From ZC4RG29 sp964521255 (lineage in GTDB: Bacteria > Bacteroidota > Bacteroidia > Cytophagales > Cyclobacteriaceae): DNA of 27,470 nucleotides. The position numbers were made by a program, and so were the translations under genes. Below are positions 16,055 to 22,933 of this stretch, piece after piece (within the stretch, counting starts at the first letter, position 1; every line of letters starts with the position of its first letter). Under the pieces are notes generated by a model that saw only the letters and a program-made list of their open reading frames with translations, did no database searches and was not told where the DNA came from. The stretch covers positions 1 through 27,470 of the forward strand of contig CAZFRM010000042.1 of the NCBI GenBank assembly GCA_964521255.1, given 5' to 3'.

Positions 16055-16081
16055 TTGTCCTTAAAAATCTACTTACATTAG
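16055..16081 (+). promoter_or_regulatory. Weak promoter candidate for the MORN-repeat gene
   Basis: TTG at 16055-16057 and TACATTAG at 16074-16081, one base off TAnnTTTG, are separated by 16 bases, shorter than usual. The position, about 20 bases before the TTG start codon, fits. The match is weak. Confidence 0.28.
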
Positions 16082-16101
16082 CTCCTTTTAACTGCCTGAC
16101 A

Positions 16102-17895
16102 TTGAAGCACTTTTTACAACTATTCGTTGCTTTTCTTTCCTGTGTACCGTTTGCCCTTTTTTCGCAAGGGTTTACCCGGCAGACCTTTCATGATAAAGAG
16201 AAAAAAATACTAAAGGAAGCGTATACGGTACAGGACACGATCAGAAATGTCCTTGAAGGAAATTACGTTTCGTACTATCTCAATGGTAAGGTTGAATCAA
16301 AAGGTCAATTTTCAAATAATGAAACCGCAGGAATCTGGGAATTTTATTACGAGACAGGCACACTTAAAATGCGCGGCATCCTGAAACAAAGCGCCAACTC
16401 CGGGCTCTGGGAATACTTCTACGAGAACGGACAAAAGAGTATGGAAGGCATTATTAACGGCCGCAACCGCGAAGGTGAATGGAAGACATACTACGAAAAT
16501 GGCCAGATTAAAGAAGTGGGAGAATACACAAATAGCAAGCGGGTCAATCATTGGAAAACATTTTATGAAGATGGCACCCGAAAAGCGGAGACACAATACC
16601 AGGATGATTTCGGGCGGTCTACCGAATACTATCACTCGGGAAAAGTATTAGGGGAAGGGCCAAGGCATGGTTTTCGGCAAGTTGGTCATTGGAGATTCTT
16701 CAGAGAGGACAGCACACTGGAAAGTGAAGGCGACTTTCAGGATGGAAAAAGAACCGGTAGCTGGATATTCTACGATGCCAACGGAAAGATATCTGCAAAA
16801 GGCAACTATGCTGCAAACGAATCATCCGGACAATGGGAGTATTATTTTCCTGATGGCACATTAAGTTCAAGCGGAGAATTTGTAGATGGGCATAAAAACG
16901 GATATTGGAAATCCCTTCATCCCAATGGAAGTCTGAAAAGCGAAATTACTTATGCAAACGGAACGGGACTTTTCCGTGAGTATTATGTCAGTGGCAAGTT
17001 GAAAGTGAAAGGCAATATTGTAAATGATAAGCGTGAAGAAAAGTGGGAGTTCTTTGCTGAAGATGGAAAGCTTGAAGGAGAATGTGTCTATGAAAACGGT
17101 AAAGGAATTTACAGCGGTTATTATTCCAGCGGCGCTCTTCAAACGAAAGGGGAGATGGAGGATGATAAAAAAGTAGGCACCTGGGAAATATTTGAATCGG
17201 ACGGAAAACTATCCGGTTACTATCGTCCCTTCTACGATAACAAAAAGATTGGTGATGAGATTGTTGAAATGGCGGGGAAGAGCAGTATAAATAAAGTTGT
17301 TAGCAAGGGAAAACGTTTTACCTATTTCGATCCGCGTGTGAGTGAGTTTGAAGGTGTGATTCTTGGAACGAATCCGCTTTTCATTGCTATGGGAAAATTA
17401 CCAATAGGCATAGAGTTCTACCTGGAAGACCGGCTTGGTCACGAGTTTGAATTCATTGGTATACGTGATCCGTTCTTTAAGTCAGATCAAACGATCACCC
17501 CTGGTGAAAAATTTATCCGGGGTTACAGCATAGCCATCAAACAAAAGTTCTACAATCCGCTAAAAGTCGGGACGTGGTATTTTGGACATGAGATACGATT
17601 TACCAACCAGGGACATTTCACTAAAGTGATGATTCCTTTTATTCCGGATAGTTACTTTACAGCAAGTGCAGTTGAACAGAAAATAGAGTATGGACCACTT
17701 CTTGGCTACCGGTTAATGCATCGTCCTAATGTAACCGGGTTTACTATTGATGCTTTCATTTCATACAACATTGGTTACCGGGGCTTTGATGTAGATCCAC
17801 AATACGCTTCTCACTTTGAAGATTTAAATCAATCCAGTTTTTCCACCTCATTTCATTTTGGATTAAATTTCGGAAAAGTATTTTCGTATAGGTAA
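16102..17895 (+). CDS. Secreted MORN-like repeat protein with barrel-like C-terminus
   Basis: A 597-residue protein. The start is TTG at 16102: it opens directly with a signal peptide (KHFLQLFVAFLSCVPFALFS, then QG) and no ATG lies ahead of it. Residues ~45-375 hold about 14 MORN-2/YwqK-type repeats of ~23 residues with the pattern G-W-x-x-[YF]-[YF]-x-x-[ND]-G-x-[LI]-x-x-x-G, for example GIWEFYYETGTLKMRG, GEWKTYYENGQIKEVG and GQWEYYFPDGTLSSSG. Residues ~400-597 are unlike the repeats: alternating aromatic strands (IGIEFYLEDRLGHEFEFIGI, GTWYFGHEIRF, FHFGLNFGKVFSYR), suggesting an outer-membrane barrel or beta-sandwich. Its role is unknown; it is likely on the cell surface or in the periplasm. 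It is followed by a hairpin and then the oxidoreductase gene. Confidence 0.88.
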   Translation: MKHFLQLFVAFLSCVPFALFSQGFTRQTFHDKEKKILKEAYTVQDTIRNVLEGNYVSYYLNGKVESKGQFSNNETAGIWEFYYETGTLKMRGILKQSANSGLWEYFYENGQKSMEGIINGRNREGEWKTYYENGQIKEVGEYTNSKRVNHWKTFYEDGTRKAETQYQDDFGRSTEYYHSGKVLGEGPRHGFRQVGHWRFFREDSTLESEGDFQDGKRTGSWIFYDANGKISAKGNYAANESSGQWEYYFPDGTLSSSGEFVDGHKNGYWKSLHPNGSLKSEITYANGTGLFREYYVSGKLKVKGNIVNDKREEKWEFFAEDGKLEGECVYENGKGIYSGYYSSGALQTKGEMEDDKKVGTWEIFESDGKLSGYYRPFYDNKKIGDEIVEMAGKSSINKVVSKGKRFTYFDPRVSEFEGVILGTNPLFIAMGKLPIGIEFYLEDRLGHEFEFIGIRDPFFKSDQTITPGEKFIRGYSIAIKQKFYNPLKVGTWYFGHEIRFTNQGHFTKVMIPFIPDSYFTASAVEQKIEYGPLLGYRLMHRPNVTGFTIDAFISYNIGYRGFDVDPQYASHFEDLNQSSFSTSFHFGLNFGKVFSYR

Positions 17896-17951
17896 GTTAT
17901 TAGGTTATTAAGTGCATAATGAAGCGCGTACTACCTAATAACTTAATAACT
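17895..17951 (+). terminator. 16-bp stem hairpin after the MORN-repeat gene
   Basis: AGTTATTAGGTTATTA (17895-17910) pairs with TAATAACTTAATAACT (17936-17951), with only one G-U pair and a 25-base loop. It begins at the stop codon. There is no T-run behind it, so termination is possible but not certain. The arms are AT-rich and made of GTTATTA units. Confidence 0.5.
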
Positions 17952-17976
17952 ACACTGAGGGATAAAAACCTTCCAA

Positions 17977-19557
17977 ATGAAAACAATAGAATTAGTCCTC
18001 TCACCTGAAGAGGCTTTTGATGAAAATCTTTTTCCTGGAATACTTTACAGGAAACTTAATCTTCCACAAGACGGAACTACTTATGTTCTTCCTGTAAAGC
18101 GATCGATAGATGCCCGCTCCCGCAAAGTATGTGTGCGACTTCAATGTGAGATCATAAGCTCATCGGAAAAGAAACCTGTAATCTCTTATCAAAAAAATTA
18201 TGAAGATGTCTCCAAAGCAAAGTCTGTCGTAATTGTTGGCGCGGGACCTGCCGGATTGTTTGCTGCTATTAAACTGATAGAAAGTGGAGTTAAACCTGTA
18301 ATACTGGAACGGGGGAAAGATGTACAATCGCGTCGCCGGGATTTAGCAGCGATTAATAAAGATCACATTGTAAATCCCGATTCGAATTATTGTTTCGGTG
18401 AAGGAGGTGCAGGAACGTATTCGGATGGTAAACTATACACACGATCCACTAAAAGAGGTGATGTAAGACGTATCCTTGAAATCATGGTTGCCCATGGTGC
18501 GAAGGAAGATATTTTGTTTGACGCCCATCCGCATATTGGAACAAACAAATTACCAAACCTTATTACAGCAATTCGCGAAAGTATTATCCAGGCAGGAGGA
18601 GAAATTCATTTTGACAGACGTGTAACAGATTTTATTATTGATCGCGATGAGGTAAAAGGTGTGGCCACAACATCAGGAGACAAATTTTATGGAGAAGCAA
18701 TTATACTGGCGACGGGTCATTCTGCCCGTGACATTTTTCATTTACTGTACGATAGGAAAATTCTGATTGAAGCGAAACCCTTTGCCCTTGGTGTTCGCGT
18801 TGAGCACGCACAACAATTGATCGATCAGATTCAATATCATTGTCCCATTGATCGTGGCGCTTATCTTCCGGCATCTTCTTATGCGCTGGTTCATCAGGCG
18901 ATGGTTGATGGAAAGGGGAGAGGTGTCTTCTCTTTTTGCATGTGCCCTGGCGGATTTATTGTACCGGCTGCCACGGCTCCGGGAGAAGTTGTTGTTAATG
19001 GTATGAGTCCTTCAAGAAGAGATTCGCGATTTGCAAACTCAGGTATTGTGGTCGCTGTTGATGAACAGGAATTTAAAACGTATACTAAGCATGGACCATT
19101 GTCTGGTTTGTACTTTCAATCTGACGTGGAAAAACTCGCCTGTACAATAGCAGGAGGAAAACAATTCGCACCAGCACAGCGCCTCGGTGACTTTGTCAAT
19201 GGAAAAGTTTCTTCATCACTACTGGAAACATCCTACCAGCCGGGATTAGTATCAACCGATATGAATGAAGTCTTGCCGGCACTCATCACAGATGCATTGC
19301 GGCAGGGCTTTAAAAGTTTTGGCAAAAAGATGAAAGGCTATCTCACCAACGATGCACAGATTGTTGGCGTTGAGAGCAGAACATCTTCACCCGTAAAAAT
19401 TCCCCGTGACAAAGAAACACTTGAGCATCCACAGATTAAACGATTATTCCCTTGCGGTGAAGGCGCTGGCTACGCTGGCGGTATTGTTTCCGCAGCGATG
19501 GATGGAGAGCGCTGCGCAGAAGCGGCGGTTAAAGTAATGAGTGGATTGAAACAATAG
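17977..19557 (+). CDS. FAD-dependent oxidoreductase, COG2509 family
   Basis: A 526-residue flavoprotein. An N-terminal leader domain of ~80 residues (VLPVKRSIDARSRKVCVRLQ) precedes the FAD-binding Rossmann motif VVIVGAGPAGLFAA (about 84-97). Next comes the family hallmark YCFGEGGAGTYSDGKLYTR (about 140-158). Further family blocks are HPHIGTNKLPNL, an ATGHSARDIF segment, PFALGVRVEH, a CMCPGG motif with two Cys, and the C-terminal FPCGEGAGYAGGIVSAAMDG which completes the FAD site. The length is normal. The biological substrate of COG2509 enzymes is unknown to me. It is cytoplasmic. The stop codon is followed immediately by repeat copy B. Its promoter may lie between 17952 and 17976, or it may be read through from the MORN gene. 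Confidence 0.92.
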   Translation: MKTIELVLSPEEAFDENLFPGILYRKLNLPQDGTTYVLPVKRSIDARSRKVCVRLQCEIISSSEKKPVISYQKNYEDVSKAKSVVIVGAGPAGLFAAIKLIESGVKPVILERGKDVQSRRRDLAAINKDHIVNPDSNYCFGEGGAGTYSDGKLYTRSTKRGDVRRILEIMVAHGAKEDILFDAHPHIGTNKLPNLITAIRESIIQAGGEIHFDRRVTDFIIDRDEVKGVATTSGDKFYGEAIILATGHSARDIFHLLYDRKILIEAKPFALGVRVEHAQQLIDQIQYHCPIDRGAYLPASSYALVHQAMVDGKGRGVFSFCMCPGGFIVPAATAPGEVVVNGMSPSRRDSRFANSGIVVAVDEQEFKTYTKHGPLSGLYFQSDVEKLACTIAGGKQFAPAQRLGDFVNGKVSSSLLETSYQPGLVSTDMNEVLPALITDALRQGFKSFGKKMKGYLTNDAQIVGVESRTSSPVKIPRDKETLEHPQIKRLFPCGEGAGYAGGIVSAAMDGERCAEAAVKVMSGLKQ

Positions 19558-19590
19558 TTGTCCGAAATGACTCCGGACTCCTACGGAGAA
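19558..19590 (+). repeat. 25-base repeat copy B with 8-base insert, after the oxidoreductase stop
   Basis: It reads TTGTCCGAA, then an extra ATGACTCC, then GGACTCCTACGGAGAA. Without the insert it is identical to copy A at 14583-14607, and it has the same orientation relative to its upstream gene. It starts at the first base after the TAG. Confidence 0.7.
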
Positions 19591-19634
19591 GACTTAAGCT
19601 TTACACTTTACGCTTTCTGCTTTAAGCTTGCTTT

Positions 19635-20285
19635 CTATTTTCTTCTGAGCAATTCTGCCGTTTCAACATATCCTTTTTCTACAGCCATATCGAAAGGAGT
19701 CTTGCCGTCATCTGTCCTGGCATTAATGTCAGCACCATGTTCAATAAGCAGTTGTGCTATTTTTGGTTGGCCATTATGAGCGGCGGAGTGAAGAGGTGTA
19801 ACACCGGATTGTTGTCTGACATTTACATTAGCGCCATTCGCTAAAAGATATTCTGTTATTTCAAAATTTGAAATGGCCGTTGCCGAATGAAGAGGAGCAA
19901 CGTGAAATGAATTCGATGATGCTTTGTTAACATCGGCTCCATTGTTCGTAAGAAATTTAACAATCTCCAGGTGGCCGAAATAACAGGCTAATCCCAGTGG
20001 AGTAAAGCCATCATTGGAATACGAGTCTATGCTTTCAGGACTAACCTTAAGATGATGTTGAACACGTTCGAGATCGCCTATGCTCGCTGCCTCATAGAGG
20101 TCAAGAGATTTTTTCTTTTCGCGTATGAGTGCAATAGCATCAGTATTTCGATAGTAGGCAGCCAGTTGAAGAAATGACAAGTCCTGTTCAGTTTTGCCAT
20201 TGGCTAAATCCGAATCAGCAGCCAGCATCTCTTTCAGCTTACTATTGTCTCCTTTTTTTATAATTTCAACAATCGGATGTTCCAT
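19635..20285 (-). CDS. Ankyrin-repeat protein
   Basis: A 216-residue protein made of ankyrin repeats. Clear units are DGFTPLGLACYFGHLEIVKF with NNGADVNK, a VAPLHSATAISNFEITEYLL unit, SGVTPLHSAAHNGQPKIAQL with EHGADINA and DGKTPFDMAVEKGYVETAEL. The first ~85 residues look like degenerate repeats (VEIIKKGDNSKLKEMLAADS, LYEAASIGDLERVQHHL). It has no signal peptide or catalytic domain, so it is probably a cytoplasmic protein-binding adaptor. The partner is unknown. It is divergent from the ICMT-type gene, with 112 bases between starts, and convergent with the oxidoreductase gene. Confidence 0.9.
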   Translation of the reverse strand: MEHPIVEIIKKGDNSKLKEMLAADSDLANGKTEQDLSFLQLAAYYRNTDAIALIREKKKSLDLYEAASIGDLERVQHHLKVSPESIDSYSNDGFTPLGLACYFGHLEIVKFLTNNGADVNKASSNSFHVAPLHSATAISNFEITEYLLANGANVNVRQQSGVTPLHSAAHNGQPKIAQLLIEHGADINARTDDGKTPFDMAVEKGYVETAELLRRK

Positions 20286-20397
20286 GTTTTTTTTGCGGAT
20301 GATGAAGTTAATAATTAATGACGAACAATTTGTAATACCAACTTTCTGATTTAGAAATCCCGATATAAATTTTAAGTTTATTTAACTTGAATTCTTT

Positions 20398-20898
20398 ATG
20401 CAGCGACAACCTTCCATCTTCTCTCACCTTCGCGATATACTCATCCTGCCATTTACAGTTACAGTCATTGTTCCGTACTTTATTTATAATGGTAAAGAGG
20501 AATTTATTCCGAATAGTATCCTTACCAAAAGCGTTGGACTCTTGATCCTGATACCTGGACTTACGCTGTTTCTTTATACAGTCTTCCTTTTCAAAACAAG
20601 AGGAAACGGCACACTTGCTCCCTGGTCGCCAACACAAAAGTTAGTGATTACCGGACCTTATCAATATTGTCGTAACCCTATGATTACTGGTGTTCTTTTT
20701 ATTTTGCTGGGAGAGGCCTGCATCTTTCATTCAACATCCATTCTGATTTGGGCCACTGCATTTATTCTGATCAATACAATTTTCTTCATCCTTTACGAAG
20801 AGCCAAGTCTCTATAAGCGTTTTGGTGATGATTATTTAACCTACAAGAAGAATGTACCGCGCTGGATTCCGAGGTTAACGCCGTATAGGAATATTTGA
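20398..20898 (+). CDS. Isoprenylcysteine carboxyl methyltransferase-type membrane protein
   Basis: A 166-residue membrane protein with four hydrophobic segments, about 13-30, 45-65, 94-112 and 115-134. It carries the ICMT/PEMT-family core: the ITGPYQYCRNPMITGVLFIL segment and the C-terminal YEEPSLYKRFGDDYLTYKKN followed by VPRWIPR, which form the S-adenosylmethionine site in the family. Bacterial members methylate unidentified lipids or small molecules. The start ATG at 20398 precedes a short soluble stretch. Divergent from the ankyrin gene. TAAGTTTA at 20373-20380 is one base off the -7 consensus and may belong to its promoter. A minus-strand ORF at 20308-20637 is a shadow. Confidence 0.88.
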   Translation: MQRQPSIFSHLRDILILPFTVTVIVPYFIYNGKEEFIPNSILTKSVGLLILIPGLTLFLYTVFLFKTRGNGTLAPWSPTQKLVITGPYQYCRNPMITGVLFILLGEACIFHSTSILIWATAFILINTIFFILYEEPSLYKRFGDDYLTYKKNVPRWIPRLTPYRNI

Positions 20899-20921
20899 AT
20901 GATTGAAAGGTGAATGATCCC

Positions 20922-20952
20922 TTCGTACTTCGTACTTCTGCCCTCGTACCTT
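20922..20952. repeat. Short TCGTACT-type tandem tract
   Basis: Downstream of the methyltransferase gene the sequence runs TTCGTACTTCGTACTTC, then TGCCC, then TCGTACC: imperfect 7-8 base units. It is low-complexity DNA between convergent genes. Confidence 0.4.
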
Positions 20953-20956
20953 CTCC

Positions 20957-21220
20957 TTATTCTTTCTCCAGCGTAACACGAAGATTTACCTGGGGTTCAG
21001 TGATAACTTTTGTGGACTCAATGTCGAGAATGCGACACCGGAACTGATGAATGTGTTCATCTTCTGTTTGCAACTGGATGATGTCACCTGGTTTGTATTT
21101 CGCAGATAGATATTCGTGTTGGTTGAAAGTTAATGTTTGCGTTATTACTGCTCCCTTGTTCAACGTGTGAACATGAGAACGCGTTAACTTTCCCGATGAT
21201 GCTGAGATTTCATGGACCAT
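20957..21220 (-). CDS. Small predicted all-beta hypothetical protein
   Basis: An 87-residue ORF starting MVHEISASSGKLTRSHVHTL and ending LRVTLEKE. It alternates hydrophobic and polar residues (GAVITQTLTF, GDIIQLQTEDEHIHQFRCRI) and contains a KYKPGDIIQL turn, suggesting a small beta-barrel such as an ASCH- or PilZ-like fold. No family is recognised with confidence. It has no signal peptide. It is convergent with the ICMT-type gene. The start ATG lies just before a low-complexity repeat at 21230-21270. Base composition and length suggest a real gene, but the function is unknown. Confidence 0.6.
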   Translation of the reverse strand: MVHEISASSGKLTRSHVHTLNKGAVITQTLTFNQHEYLSAKYKPGDIIQLQTEDEHIHQFRCRILDIESTKVITEPQVNLRVTLEKE

Positions 21221-21229
21221 AGCTAAATG

Positions 21230-21270
21230 CCTTAGTGTGCATCTGAGCTTCTTTGTGATTTCTTTGTGTA
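21230..21270. repeat. CACAAAG/CACTAAG intergenic repeat cluster
   Basis: Read on the minus strand, CACAAAG occurs twice 11 bases apart and CACTAAG once 20 bases further. It is directly upstream of the 87-residue gene. It resembles, from memory, the CACnAAG intergenic repeats widely seen in Bacteroidota. Confidence 0.45.
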
Positions 21271-21288
21271 ATAACTGCTTTCGGCTAA

Positions 21289-21513
21289 TTCAATGACATT
21301 TATTCCCTAATCGTTATTATTGGTGCCGGTTTTGATAGTCGCGCATACCGTTTGGCGGGAGGTAGCTGGATTGAACATTCTGACCCGGACCTAAGGTACA
21401 CCAACATTATTTATAAACATATGCCGGCTGATTTTGTTATTAACTTTCTGGTTTACAGATCAACCGTCATTAAGGCGGCAGGAACGCTGCACAGGCTTTT
21501 ATTCGGAACGTGA
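21289..21513 (+). pseudogene. Remnant of LCM-type SAM-dependent methyltransferase
   Basis: A 74-codon open stretch between stop codons contains IVIIGAGFDSRAYRL, the SAM-binding motif I of leucine-carboxyl-methyltransferase-like (PF04072-type) enzymes, which are normally about 280 residues. There is no ATG ahead of the motif. The expected N-terminal helical part is absent, and so are the later motifs. After the motif the text (GGSWIEHSDPDLRYTNIIYK and following) does not clearly match the family, so an internal deletion may have joined distant parts. The stretch ends with TGA at 21511. I read it as a decayed gene. An unrelated short ORF is possible but the motif is specific. Confidence 0.55.
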
Positions 21514-21568
21514 GAAGTTGCTTTGTTGAACATTTTTGAGTAAATCAGAATTTTATGCCACAAAGGTT

Positions 21569-21576
21569 TAAATTTG
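21569..21576 (+). promoter_or_regulatory. Candidate -7 element TAAATTTG for the TonB-domain gene
   Basis: An exact match to TAnnTTTG, 45 bases before the ATG at 21622. A TTTG lies at 21535-21538 but is 30 bases away, too far for a normal -33 element. Confidence 0.42.
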
Positions 21577-21621
21577 CTAAAACACCCTAAACAAAATAAC
21601 CATCACTTAAAAAACAATTTT

Positions 21622-22227
21622 ATGAAGTACAATTTTCTTCCCATCGTCATCCTGGTAGCAGCGCAGCTCTTATCTTGTAGAGGTAATAAAACTGAAGATA
21701 CAGCGGTTGTCGTAGATACCGTAATACAAACAGTGATACAACCAGTTGACACAGCAGCCATTATTGCAGCATATGAAGCTGAATATGCTAAAACAAAGTC
21801 AAAAGATACAAAGCCTGTGTACAAAGCAAAAGCTGCAAAACAGGTTACTGCCTACCCTGAACCAGAAATTCAATCATTGCCTCCGGCCACAGAAACAATA
21901 GATGTAGCGGGCTATAATTACATAGCTGATACACATGCAAGCTACCCAGGTGGCAGACCAGCTTTTTTGGAATACTTTTATAAAAATTTCGAATATCCTG
22001 AACGGGCCATTGAAAACGATATCCAGGGAACCATATATGCCGAATGTTTTATTAGTGAAACAGGAACCGTAGAAAAGGTGGAATTCCCCGGACGTAAACT
22101 CGGATATGGTTTAGAAGAGGAAGCAAAAAGAGTGCTCTTGGCAGTAAAAGTCAATCCAGCCACTAAAAACGGAGTTCCTGCAAAGCAAAGGTATGTGTTA
22201 CCAATAAGAGTTATGATCAAGGAGTAA
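21622..22227 (+). CDS. TonB C-terminal-domain lipoprotein
   Basis: A 201-residue protein. The ATG at 21622 is chosen since it begins a lipoprotein signal, MKYNFLPIVILVAAQLLSCR (lipobox LLSC, Cys19); the upstream extension is Asn/Lys-rich and unconvincing. Residues ~20-90 form a Thr/Val/Lys-rich spacer. Residues ~100-201 are a TonB C-terminal domain: YPGGRPAFLEYFYKNFEYPE, GTIYAECFISETGTVEKVEF and the final KQRYVLPIRVMIKE. Classical TonB is anchored by an inner-membrane helix; this one would be anchored through lipid. Such proteins may not transduce energy and their role is unknown. It is monocistronic, with a strong terminator downstream. Confidence 0.88.
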   Translation: MKYNFLPIVILVAAQLLSCRGNKTEDTAVVVDTVIQTVIQPVDTAAIIAAYEAEYAKTKSKDTKPVYKAKAAKQVTAYPEPEIQSLPPATETIDVAGYNYIADTHASYPGGRPAFLEYFYKNFEYPERAIENDIQGTIYAECFISETGTVEKVEFPGRKLGYGLEEEAKRVLLAVKVNPATKNGVPAKQRYVLPIRVMIKE

Positions 22228-22236
22228 TCTCTTGCT

Positions 22237-22259
22237 ATCCTGAGTTTGCTACTCAGGAT
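22237..22259 (+). repeat. Perfect 9-bp hairpin just after the TonB-domain gene
   Basis: ATCCTGAGT, loop TTGCT and ACTCAGGAT form a perfect stem, 10 bases after the stop codon. There is no T-run. It may protect the mRNA end or help the terminator at 22311. Confidence 0.55.
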
Positions 22260-22310
22260 CTGCTAGTGGAAACAGCCGCACTTTAATTATTATTACTTAA
22301 ACAGCTTAGT

Positions 22311-22345
22311 AAGGCTGTCTGTAGATGCAATCTACGGACAGCCTT
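22311..22345 (+). terminator. Intrinsic terminator of the TonB-domain gene
   Basis: AAGGCTGTCTGTAGAT (22311-22326), loop GCA, and ATCTACGGACAGCCTT (22330-22345) form a 16-bp stem with one G-U pair. It is followed by CAATTTCTTTTCTTT, a T-rich tail. This is a good Rho-independent terminator. Confidence 0.85.
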
Positions 22346-22538
22346 CAATTTCTTTTCTTTACGGAGCAATGACGGAAGCAATTTATTTTTAGCGAAGTGC
22401 TAAGAATAACCGGGGTGCTTTATACATCGCACTTTGTTTTATATGGCGCGCCAGTTTTACGTTGGCGAAAGAGAAGTATCAACCCAATCAGAAGTCACCG
22501 GTTCAGGACTCTGATTCGCCTAAGCCACCTTACCATAA

Positions 22539-22896
22539 TTTTCTCGTCAAAGCTTCCATCCATTGCCGCTGATGCCAAAGCTTTACATGAACGATGGCAC
22601 GACAGAGTTCGGCCCGGAAACTGGACCAGACGATGAGCCCGAATACGGTCACCAAAGGAAATGGGTGGACGTGTGCAAGGCTGGCTTTGGTAGCAATGAG
22701 CATAAGGCATTGATGTCTTCGTTCGACTACGCCGGCCCAATGACCGAAACCGTGTGATGGGTAACCTGGCCATCCGCAGCTACATGCTGAGAAAAGAAAA
22801 TGGAAACAGATGGATTATTACGGTCGCAGGAAATTATTGTGGGATGGGAATAATATGAAAATCTCCAATAAGGACTTTATCCGAAATTTACAATGA
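22539..22896 (+). pseudogene. Frameshifted C-terminal remnant of a Gfo/Idh/MocA oxidoreductase
   Basis: Three consecutive frames together give the C-terminal part of a Gfo/Idh/MocA-family NAD-dependent sugar oxidoreductase: first HQRKWVDVCKAGFGSNEHKA then SSFDYAGPMTETV (to 22754), next MGNLAIRSYMLRKENGNR (22757-22810), last DYYGRRKLLWDGNNMKISN (22813-22869). One missing base at each junction (before the ATG at 22757 and near 22811) would restore one frame. The N-terminal NAD-binding half is absent, and a stop lies at 22536-22538. It is therefore both truncated and frameshifted. ORFs called in other frames here (22397-22636 plus, 22495-22773 minus) are artefacts. The original protein would be a secreted or cytoplasmic sugar dehydrogenase; its substrate is unknown. 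Confidence 0.8.
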
Positions 22897-22933
22897 TGGC
22901 TTAATGTGAGTTTAGGTTTTACTCCTATTTGAT

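Noticed and set aside
20308..20637. 109-residue minus-strand ORF
   Set aside because: It overlaps the 5' half of the ICMT-type methyltransferase gene, which has clear family motifs.
22495..22773. 92-residue minus-strand ORF and the 22397-22636 plus ORF
   Set aside because: Both cover the Gfo/Idh/MocA remnant in wrong frames; the protein text that matches a known family is in the plus frames given.
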